The notes under the pieces: generated by a model | Databases searched by the model: none | What the model was told of the DNA's origin: nothing | The model's input: only the letters and a program-made list of their open reading frames with translations | Part shown: in pieces, positions 51,218-58,345 of the stretch | How the letters are laid out: each line of letters opens with the position of its first letter | Numbering within the stretch: the stretch's first letter is position 1 | Made by a program: the position numbers and the translations under genes | Assembly: GCA_026706345.1 (NCBI GenBank) | Contig: JAPOYX010000268.1 | Span: 1-64,000, forward strand | Direction of reading: 5' to 3' | From: Gemmatimonadota bacterium | GTDB lineage: Bacteria > JAAXHH01 | DNA length: 64,000 nt

Positions 51218-54200
51218 TTAGTCTTCCGAAATCAACCCCATCGAGCAGATGATCCTTGGCTCAAGTTCTTCGTCGTCTTCCTGTACGATGCAGAGCCGGC
51301 CTTCGTCTCGGAGCGCAATAACCAGTTCGGACAGGATTTCGTCTGAAACCCCACTACGTAGTTGTCTGTTTAACGTATCCACCGCAGCCTGCCGCAAGGG
51401 ATGGCGGTAGATCTCGTCAATCGCTTTGTGTAAAGCGTCAGACTCGAACAAAGTTCCCTGGATGTTGTCGGCGTAGCTCTTAAGCCTTTCGTATGTTCTA
51501 AACCTTGCGCCTGACGGCCGACCCAACTGCCCGCCGACACGTTTTTCCGACCTTCGTATATGTTTCGCGGCCTGAGTCACTAGTTCGTGGTGTGTATTGT
51601 GACGAACCATCGCCGGTGTATTCGGATCGCATTCGGCTGCACGAAGGATCTCGAACTGACTCTCCGAGATACTTTCACCGTTCCTGTTTACCCACGACAG
51701 GGCGTCGTTACCTTGACCAGTCCGCATATGAACAAGTACACCCTCCGGTCGATTCGGGCGTTCATTGTAAGCTTTCGATGAATGAACACCTGACGGAAGA
51801 TCCTCGATGGTTTTTTTGAGCGACGAATCTGCATCGGTCGCATTGCGCCATATCTGGTACGCATACGAAGATAGATCGACATCCGATTCGTCGTCATCGT
51901 CGAGAATACCGGATTTCTCATTGTAAAGGTCGACCACTGTTTTCGTATCCTCATCCTCGAAGAACGCCTCGTCTGTTCCCACGACCTCGGCGTTCTCCTT
52001 CAGACGTGTACGTACCCGCGCTCTAAGGCGTATCAAGCGCTCAACACCCTCGACCGGGAGGAATGAATAACAGAGGATTTCTGCTGCCTTCTGGCCAATA
52101 CGGTCTACTCGGCCTGCCCGTTGAATCAACCGTATGATAGCCCACGGTAGATCGTAGTTTACGACGATAGCACAGTCCTGTAGATTCTGTCCTTCACTGA
52201 GCACATCGGTGGAGACAAGGACTCGAATCTCGCCGTGGTCGGTCGCATACTGTCGTTTTTCGTTGCAATCCGGGCTGAATCGCCACGCCAGCGCGGTTGG
52301 ATCTGCTGAATCGCCTGTGACCGGGGAAGATTCAGAAACGCCACGGACCTTGAGCTGGTTGTCCAGGTATTGCACCGTGTCAGCAAATTGTGAAAAGACC
52401 ACGACCTTGTGATTCGGGTGTTTCTCCTTCAGGACCTTCTCCAGCGCATCCAGTTTTGCATCCTGCGTCGGTTGCCATGGTCCGGATCTATTGATGAGGT
52501 TCGTCAGTGTTTTGGTGTCAGTTGTGAGAACGCTTTTAAGCTCCGTTACGAATAAGTGTGATGGCAACCACCGAAACCGGTTCTTGAACCGACCGGAGTA
52601 AAGCTCGTAAATCTCGGCTGCTCTTGTTTTAAAGTCCTCTTCGATATTAAGCCCGGTCACACTGCTTGGGACCTCGTTTTCATCTTCTTCGTCCATATCG
52701 AAGATGTTGCCTGTCGCCGAATCCGAATCTTCGTCGTATGACTGTGTATCCAGGATTCCGGTATCCGTTGTCCCAATCGGTAACGGCAGTCCTTGTTCGA
52801 TGGCGTGAAGAAACACGTAGTTGCGCAGAACATGACGTTCGACCGACAGCATGAAGGAATGGCCACTGCTCTCGAGGCGTTTGAACAGGTTGGTTCGGCA
52901 AAATCCCATGAGTCTCTTGCCAGCCCGTGACAGATCTTCGATGATCTTCTTTTCTTCCTGCGAAGGTGCTACGGTCGGTTCCTCCGCAACGTAGTTTCCT
53001 AGACCATAGCGAGGAAGTTCAAGGCTGTTGATGGCATCGACCACATCGTCCGAGAATAACCGGGCGTACTGGCTGTCTATTTCGAACTGGACCGTCCTGG
53101 GTATACGTGTTGGAAAATAGGATCGACTCCCGTCCTCGAAGGTAAGGTACTTACGGCCATCATTATCGTCAGTGGCAGCATAGTTGTCCTGTATGAAGCT
53201 GCGTGTTCTTCGAACGAGGTACAGCCGCATCAGTTCGCGCCAATCGTCCGCGAAGTTGGACTGTTCAAAGGCGGCCAGTGATCGGGCGGGAGCTTGATGA
53301 CGGCGTATGAATTCCGTTTCGCCGATTTCGCGAAGCATGCGCTCCGGTGATATTCCGAGGTCTTCATGTTCCGGAACGAAGAGTCGTAGCTGGTTGGACA
53401 GATCGACGTACGTCTTGTTGTATGGGGTTGCCGACAGCAGGATACACTTACTCTCGTTTTCACTGATGTATTCCCGAATAGCCCTGTATCGCCTACCTTC
53501 GCGGTTCCTGAGATTGTGACTTTCATCAATGATTACTACACGATATCGGCGCATCCCGGGCAGTTCGTTTATAGCACGACTGATCGATAACACCCTGGCG
53601 CGCAATCGGAATTGCTCCCGGTAATCTTTCCACATGGCCTCCAGATTCTTGGGACAAATGATTAAGGTTTCGAGATTGTGATCGTCCTCGAAAATCCGCG
53701 CCAGCGCCGTGGCCATGAGCGTCTTGCCCAATCCAACAACGTCTCCGATGATAACTCCGCCGCGCTTATTCAAATGATGCGCCGCGATCTTTACGGCTGC
53801 CGTTTGAAATTCCAGCAGCTTATTTTCGAAATCGTGGGGAATGCGGAATTCGGCGAGTCCCGCCCTGGCTTCCTGCGAAAGATGATACGCCATCTTGAGG
53901 TAGATTTGATAGGGAGGTATCAGTTCTTCCCTTGCCCAGCTTGCTTCGATGATCTCAACAAGCTCTTTGGATATATCGATGCACCAGCGATCTTCCCAGC
54001 GTGCTTCGAACCACTGAGCTAGTTTCTCGCTGGCATCGTGTTCCATAACATCGACATTTAGTTCTCCCTGTTTGGAGAGTCCGGACAGTGTGAGGTTGCT
54101 GCTTCCCAGGTACCCGACGATCGGGTTTATAGGGTCCGGACGAAACAACAGGTAGAGTTTTGCATGCAGCGTGTGCCTGAGGAACAACCTAACGACGACT

Positions 54201-54580
54201 TTCTTCTCCTTTATCTGTTTGGCAAGCCTTCGTAGTCCCTGTTCATCCGCGTTGCTTGGTGCTCCTGTGGCCAATTGATCTTTGAACTCTTCAGCGAGTT
54301 GTTTCTTAAGTTGAATTACCTTCCGGTTGTCCAAGTCCGACTGGCTTTCGGCCAGGCTGCTGGCTGCCCGAAACTCCTCGTGGGGAAGTTGGTGCATTCC
54401 CACCAGCAATCGGCAGCAGTGGCCTTCTCCACCACTCCATTTCTCCACGTATTGGTCGATGGATCTCCAGCCACGCAAGTTAAGGTATCCCACGCAGAAG
54501 TCTGCACGGTCAGACAACTTCATGGTTTGTGCAAGTGCCGGCAGAAGGGACTGTTCTATGTTATCGAATATCTGAGGCAT
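51218..54580 (-). CDS. PLD-nuclease-like SNF2 helicase
   Basis: 1120 residues. The N-terminal 200 form a phospholipase-D-like domain with HAKLYLL (His139, Lys141) and YLGSSNLTLSG. The helicase core has Walker A GDVVGLGKT (279-287), DESH (352-355), LLSATPYNKT, VVFSQFADT, STDVLSEGQNLQD and QRAGRVDRIGQ, all as in SNF2 proteins. The C-terminal 250 residues are of unknown fold. It would couple ATP-driven translocation on DNA to cleavage or recognition. In DISARM, a SNF2 helicase (DrmD), a PLD protein (DrmC) and a methylase are separate genes. Here the first two are fused. It ends 44 bases from the convergent AbiEii gene. Confidence 0.93.
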   Translation of the reverse strand: MPQIFDNIEQSLLPALAQTMKLSDRADFCVGYLNLRGWRSIDQYVEKWSGGEGHCCRLLVGMHQLPHEEFRAASSLAESQSDLDNRKVIQLKKQLAEEFKDQLATGAPSNADEQGLRRLAKQIKEKKVVVRLFLRHTLHAKLYLLFRPDPINPIVGYLGSSNLTLSGLSKQGELNVDVMEHDASEKLAQWFEARWEDRWCIDISKELVEIIEASWAREELIPPYQIYLKMAYHLSQEARAGLAEFRIPHDFENKLLEFQTAAVKIAAHHLNKRGGVIIGDVVGLGKTLMATALARIFEDDHNLETLIICPKNLEAMWKDYREQFRLRARVLSISRAINELPGMRRYRVVIIDESHNLRNREGRRYRAIREYISENESKCILLSATPYNKTYVDLSNQLRLFVPEHEDLGISPERMLREIGETEFIRRHQAPARSLAAFEQSNFADDWRELMRLYLVRRTRSFIQDNYAATDDNDGRKYLTFEDGSRSYFPTRIPRTVQFEIDSQYARLFSDDVVDAINSLELPRYGLGNYVAEEPTVAPSQEEKKIIEDLSRAGKRLMGFCRTNLFKRLESSGHSFMLSVERHVLRNYVFLHAIEQGLPLPIGTTDTGILDTQSYDEDSDSATGNIFDMDEEDENEVPSSVTGLNIEEDFKTRAAEIYELYSGRFKNRFRWLPSHLFVTELKSVLTTDTKTLTNLINRSGPWQPTQDAKLDALEKVLKEKHPNHKVVVFSQFADTVQYLDNQLKVRGVSESSPVTGDSADPTALAWRFSPDCNEKRQYATDHGEIRVLVSTDVLSEGQNLQDCAIVVNYDLPWAIIRLIQRAGRVDRIGQKAAEILCYSFLPVEGVERLIRLRARVRTRLKENAEVVGTDEAFFEDEDTKTVVDLYNEKSGILDDDDESDVDLSSYAYQIWRNATDADSSLKKTIEDLPSGVHSSKAYNERPNRPEGVLVHMRTGQGNDALSWVNRNGESISESQFEILRAAECDPNTPAMVRHNTHHELVTQAAKHIRRSEKRVGGQLGRPSGARFRTYERLKSYADNIQGTLFESDALHKAIDEIYRHPLRQAAVDTLNRQLRSGVSDEILSELVIALRDEGRLCIVQEDDEELEPRIICSMGLISED

Positions 54581-54666
54581 GTCGGTGTTCCCGAAGAGTT
54601 GCTAAAGTCGATTTACAACAGGCAAATTGACCACATTTCGATCAGCAGTCTGAGAGTATGGACGTG

Positions 54667-54909
54667 TCAGTCCCTAAGCGACGGATCGTAGGGTTGCTTC
54701 CGGAACGATTCGAGATCGAACGGAGGGTGATCGGGAGGAATCTTGTCTCTGAGCGAACCAAGGCGGGAGTAATCGATCCGAAAGGGCTTCAGGATGAAAC
54801 CATCGGGGCTTTCTTTGATTTCAAGTTGGTCGCCCGGACCCACGCCTAGGGCGTCCAGTACGCTAGCCGGGAGTGTGACCTGGCGCTTTGACGAGATTTT
54901 CACGATCAT
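54667..54909 (-). CDS. AbrB/SpoVT-type DNA-binding protein, solitary
   Basis: 80 residues. The swapped-hairpin motif is plain: MIVKISSKRQVTLPASVLDALGVGPGDQLEI. The C-terminus (residues 45-80) is of the short acidic type that binds a toxin in VapB/MazE antitoxins. No toxin gene follows; the PLD-SNF2 gene starts 86 bases downstream on the same strand, so it could be a local repressor of that gene. It marks the right edge of the low-GC island. Confidence 0.85.
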   Translation of the reverse strand: MIVKISSKRQVTLPASVLDALGVGPGDQLEIKESPDGFILKPFRIDYSRLGSLRDKIPPDHPPFDLESFRKQPYDPSLRD

Positions 54910-54931
54910 TTCAACCTTCTTACCGTACTAC

Positions 54932-56167
54932 CTAGTACTCCCATCCGCACAACCCCGGCACGGGCAGGCGCAGGGTCCGGTCCAGCGCGGACAGCAGTTC
55001 GGGGGGACCGTCCAGGTCGTCGGTGACGGCCAGGCCGGTGGCGGGACGGACGCCGAGCCACATACGGGTGAAGGCGCCCACCGAGGCGGTCAGCGTGGGC
55101 AGGGCGGGATCGGCGCCGGATTCGGCGCTCGATTCCGGACCGAGCGTGATCACGTACTCCCCACTCAGTCCGCGCCAGGGCGCGTCCGCGTCCAGGTGCT
55201 TCTCGATCGGGTCCTTCAGCACGAGGTTGAACCGCGCCGGCGGCCCGTCCAGGCGGGTCTTGGCCATGCAGGCTTCCAGGTCGCAGATCCGGGCCTGCCA
55301 GTATCCATCACCCCGGATCAGGGTGTTGAAGGATCCCTTTTCGGACACCATCCTGGCCCGGAAGGGCTGCCTGATCAGGTCCTGGAGTTGCACGTCGGGG
55401 GGTTCGACTATTTGAAAAAGCCGGATCTGGTCGCCGAGTGATTTCATGAGCGCGAGCAGTTCCAGGAGCTGGTCCTGGTCCTGGTAGGCGATCATGTAGA
55501 TATAGCTGGGACCGTGTTCTTCATGGTCGCTGGCCCAGAAGAAGTGGGTCAGTTCGCCGCCGGGACCATCGCAATACCCCAGGAGGAAGGATTTCTCCGC
55601 ATGATTCAGCTCGACCTGCAGCAACTCCGCGGGATATAACCTGCAGCCGCCGTGGGTAAGCCTGCGGTTCATCATGGCGGCGTGGATCATCTCCCAGTCA
55701 TCGGCCTTCAGGCGCCTGGGCACGCGGAAGGGACGGTCTACCGTGAGGTCGGCAGGATCGAATCGTACCCTGTGGCCGTAGGGACCCGTGCCGAAGCCCA
55801 TCAAGTCGTAGAATCCCTGTTCGAACATGGTCAGCGTGCAGATCTCGACGCCGTCCGCGGCGTCCCGGGCGATGCGGTGCGCGGTGACCCGCTGGGCAAG
55901 GCGCTGTTTCCGGGCGATGCGGCTGGTCGTTACGCCGACTATGGCGGACATGGAGAGGTCTTCGTCCAGGTACCGGAACGTGCCGCCGGTCGAAGAGGCC
56001 TGGCACTCCGCTTCGCCGTTCACTTCGGCCACGTCGGTCCGGGTTTTCTCGAAGAACTGGGGCGCCCACTTGGCCTGTTCGTCGCTGGTGATCCAGTGCA
56101 CTTCGCGCCAGACCCGGATCATCGCGTCGCGGTCGCGGTCGGCGTCATATGGCCTGATTATCGCCAT
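54932..56167 (-). CDS. Eis-like GNAT acetyltransferase
   Basis: 411 residues from ATG 56165-56167 (MAIIRPYDADRDRD), preceded by GGAAGAGGA. The architecture is that of the Eis family: an N-terminal GNAT (SAIVGVTTSRIARKQRLAQRVTAHRIARDAADG is motif A), a second GNAT-like domain, and a C-terminal sterol-carrier-like domain ending in a free carboxylate (LCGWEY). Eis enzymes acetylate amines on aminoglycosides or proteins. The substrate is not predictable. GC content is back to core level. Confidence 0.85.
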   Translation of the reverse strand: MAIIRPYDADRDRDAMIRVWREVHWITSDEQAKWAPQFFEKTRTDVAEVNGEAECQASSTGGTFRYLDEDLSMSAIVGVTTSRIARKQRLAQRVTAHRIARDAADGVEICTLTMFEQGFYDLMGFGTGPYGHRVRFDPADLTVDRPFRVPRRLKADDWEMIHAAMMNRRLTHGGCRLYPAELLQVELNHAEKSFLLGYCDGPGGELTHFFWASDHEEHGPSYIYMIAYQDQDQLLELLALMKSLGDQIRLFQIVEPPDVQLQDLIRQPFRARMVSEKGSFNTLIRGDGYWQARICDLEACMAKTRLDGPPARFNLVLKDPIEKHLDADAPWRGLSGEYVITLGPESSAESGADPALPTLTASVGAFTRMWLGVRPATGLAVTDDLDGPPELLSALDRTLRLPVPGLCGWEY

Positions 56168-56197
56168 TCCTCTTCCTTCTACGCTTCGCCGGTGCAT

Positions 56198-56265
56198 TAC
56201 CTCATGCCCTGAGCTACTCCTCGCCCCGAAGCGTCCGGTGGAGGGCCTCGTTGTCTCTGGCGCCT
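56198..56265 (-). repeat. Diverged copy of the VOC gene's 3' end
   Basis: 56198-56265 is about 80 percent alike to 56286-56353 (88 bases further), which holds the last codons and stop of the VOC gene. On the minus strand the copy still reads RDNEALHRTLRGEE and a stop, against PDNVTLHRMLRGEE in the gene. Confidence 0.75.
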
Positions 56266-56301
56266 TCTATTCCTCGCCCGTGATCTACCTCGCGTCCTGA
56301 G

Positions 56302-57282
56302 CTACTCCTCACCCCGAAGCATACGGTGGAGGGTCACGTTGTCGGGCGCGTCCTTGAAGACGTTCCACTCGAGGTAGTAGCCTTCCGGATCGTAGGCGAC
56401 GAAGGCGCGGTACCGGTCCGTTTCCTCGACCTTCTCCGAGCGCATTTCAAAGGAGCCGTGGCCGCTGACATAGGCGTACCAGTCGTCGATCCGATCCGTC
56501 CAGAAAGACATGGTGACGGCCTTCTTCTCCGTGAAGTTGTGCATGCCGCGCGTTTCGTCCACGAGACCCATGTAGCCCGAGGGCGATATGCGGTAGATCT
56601 TGGTCCACCCCTGGTCCACGATCAGGTCGAAGCCCATGACTTCTTCGTAGAAGGCCTGGATCGCCGGCATGTCCTTGTAGTAGAACCACACCACGGTCGC
56701 CTTGAAACCCAGGCCCGGAGGCACATTGGACGCCCCTTCGGCGGGATAGATGGTCTCGGTCTCGTTCAGCACCGGGATCAGCATCTCGTTCTCGGCGTGC
56801 TCGTTGAACCGCTCGAACTCCAGGAGATAACCTTCCGGGTCGATGGCGACGAAACCGTGATGGGGACGCCCCTCGACCGGGTTGTAGGGGAAGCGCATCT
56901 CCACGTCCTGGTCCTTCATGTACTCCCACCACTCGTCCAGTTGGTCGGTAATGAGGGCGATGGCGACGGTCTTGGGATCGCTGGCACTGTGCATGCCCAT
57001 CTCTTCGTCGACGAGAGTGATGAAGGAACTCGGCGCGACGCGGAGGATCTTGGCGAACCCGTAATCGGCCGCCACGGCGAAGCCCAGGGTCTGCGTGTAG
57101 AACGTCGTCGCCGCTTCCACGTCGGCGTAGTACAGGAAGACGTTGCTGGCCGTCATGCCGAAATCGTTCATGGGATTCACGGGTGTGGACTCCTCCTCGG
57201 GCGGCGCGGGCGTTTCGGACTGGCCGCACGCCGCGGCTATGAGCGCCGCGCAGGCCAGCGCGGCGGTTATCTGACGAACCAT
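56302..57282 (-). CDS. Two-domain VOC-family lipoprotein
   Basis: 326 residues. A signal peptide has the lipobox IAAAC, with Cys19. Two VOC (glyoxalase/bleomycin-resistance) modules follow: residues about 44-160 (VFLYYADVEAATTFYTQTLGFAVAADYG to GYLLEFERF) and about 195-310 (VVWFYYKDMPAIQAFYEEVMGFDLIVDQG to GYYLEWNVF). VOC pairs bind a metal and act as lyases, dioxygenases or binding proteins. A lipid-anchored periplasmic form is unusual. The substrate is unknown. The 3' end is partly duplicated just downstream. Confidence 0.85.
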   Translation of the reverse strand: MVRQITAALACAALIAAACGQSETPAPPEEESTPVNPMNDFGMTASNVFLYYADVEAATTFYTQTLGFAVAADYGFAKILRVAPSSFITLVDEEMGMHSASDPKTVAIALITDQLDEWWEYMKDQDVEMRFPYNPVEGRPHHGFVAIDPEGYLLEFERFNEHAENEMLIPVLNETETIYPAEGASNVPPGLGFKATVVWFYYKDMPAIQAFYEEVMGFDLIVDQGWTKIYRISPSGYMGLVDETRGMHNFTEKKAVTMSFWTDRIDDWYAYVSGHGSFEMRSEKVEETDRYRAFVAYDPEGYYLEWNVFKDAPDNVTLHRMLRGEE

Positions 57283-57298
57283 GATTCCTCCTTGCGGG

Positions 57299-57401
57299 GA
57301 TTTACGGATCGGCCGGGAACTTGCAGTTGCAATATCCGTAACTGCATCTCATTGCGCGTCCACGACGCGGGATTTACGGATCGGCCGGGAACTTGCAGTT
57401 G
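57299..57401 (-). repeat. 31-bp repeat of the cytochrome gene's 3' end
   Basis: The 31 bases at 57299-57329 recur at 57371-57401, where they encode the last residues of the cytochrome (NCKFPADP and stop). The first copy, in the spacer, still reads CNCKFPADP and stop on the minus strand. Confidence 0.85.
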
Positions 57402-57844
57402 TAATGGCAAACACCGCAAGTGATGGTCAGGTCCTGAAACGCCGAGTCGGCCTCGGCGGCGGAACCGGTCTCCGCGGCGGCAATCAGCGTCTCGGCGCGG
57501 ATCTGGAAGTCGGAGGCGTAGAACCCGTACCTCGAGGAGTCATACCGCGGCGGCATCGTCGAAATCTCTTCCATGATTTCCTTGAGATGCACTACATCGG
57601 CTCCGATCGTCCCCACGGAACTTTCCTCGACCGCCCTGGCGATGCCTTCACAGAGCCGGGCGATCTCTCTCATGTGCTCCTGGCGCGCCTCGGTGTTCGG
57701 ATCGGGCGGTTCGTTTTCGGCCGGTTCGGCGCCATGACCCTGGCTTTCGCCGCCGCTTTCACCGCCGCAACCCGCCATGGCCAATCCCGAGATTAAAAAG
57801 CACGTCAGCGCGGTCATCATGATCCGATAGGAAGGACTCTTCAT
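57374..57844 (-). CDS. Monoheme cytochrome c lipoprotein
   Basis: 156 residues from ATG 57842-57844, behind AGAGGAA. The lipobox is LAMAGC. After a Gly/Glu-rich linker the chain is helical and ends with a single heme c motif CGVCH ten residues before the C-terminus, the arrangement of cytochrome c' -type four-helix proteins. It would carry electrons or bind small ligands at the outer face of a membrane. A VOC lipoprotein gene follows. Its last 31 bases are duplicated in the downstream spacer. Confidence 0.8.
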   Translation of the reverse strand: MKSPSYRIMMTALTCFLISGLAMAGCGGESGGESQGHGAEPAENEPPDPNTEARQEHMREIARLCEGIARAVEESSVGTIGADVVHLKEIMEEISTMPPRYDSSRYGFYASDFQIRAETLIAAAETGSAAEADSAFQDLTITCGVCHYNCKFPADP

Positions 57845-58073
57845 ATAGGTATTCCTCTTCTGAAGAAAGGGAGTTTCCTCGGCGATTCCCGCCGGGAACA
57901 CACATACATTCCCGGTGGGCATTACGCGTGGGTTCACGCTGGAGCAGACTAAAAGACAGTTCGTTTAACGCACGGATACCGCGTGGACATACGAGCCGAT
58001 GCGTCCCGTCATGGTAACGCGACCCACTGAATTGTCAACCTGTTTCGATGGAAGATGTGTGGTGCGCCTTATC

Positions 58074-58118
58074 TGCCAAATTGGCAGTTTTTCGAATCCG
58101 AAATATGCCATTTTGTCA
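58074..58118. promoter_or_regulatory. Paired palindromic operator sites before lon
   Basis: TGCCAAATTGGCA (58074-58086; arms extend to CTGCCAA/TTGGCAG at 58073-58087) and TGCCATTTTGTCA (58106-58118) share the form TGCCA-N3-TGRCA. They start 32 bases apart, about three helical turns, so both face the same side of the DNA. Confidence 0.6.
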
Positions 58119-58139
58119 TATTCAGGCCCGTAATCATCG

Positions 58140-58155
58140 TGGCATGATGTTTGCA
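58140..58155 (+). promoter_or_regulatory. Sigma-54-type promoter of lon
   Basis: TGGCATGATGTTTGCA fits the -24/-12 consensus TGGCACGN4TTGCW with a single mismatch (C to T) and the required 10 bases between GG and GC. Transcription would start near 58166, leaving a leader of about 180 bases. Confidence 0.5.
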
Positions 58156-58345
58156 TATTACTGTTTTCCAGTACGGAAGAAGTTCAGGCCAATTGAAGCG
58201 TACAGGCCGGTTCGTGCGTATAAAGAGGTAAGCAGCCGCGAGACACGGCCGATCGCCCGCCGAATTTGTAGCATTACGCAGGCGCGGCAACCGAACGGCC
58301 GCCGCTCGCGGACGCGGAACAAAGGCAGGGAAAGCGAGGTAGAAC

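Larger units (their letters stand above)
57845..58345. other. Long intergenic region upstream of lon
   Basis: About 500 bases between the divergent cytochrome and lon genes. It holds the sigma-54-like promoter and two palindromes described separately. I see no small coding gene or structured RNA in the remainder. Confidence 0.6.

Noticed and set aside
41246-54931. tRNA attachment site, integrase or flanking direct repeats at the island borders
   Set aside because: I looked at both borders and saw no tRNA-like sequence, recombinase gene or matching flanking repeats.
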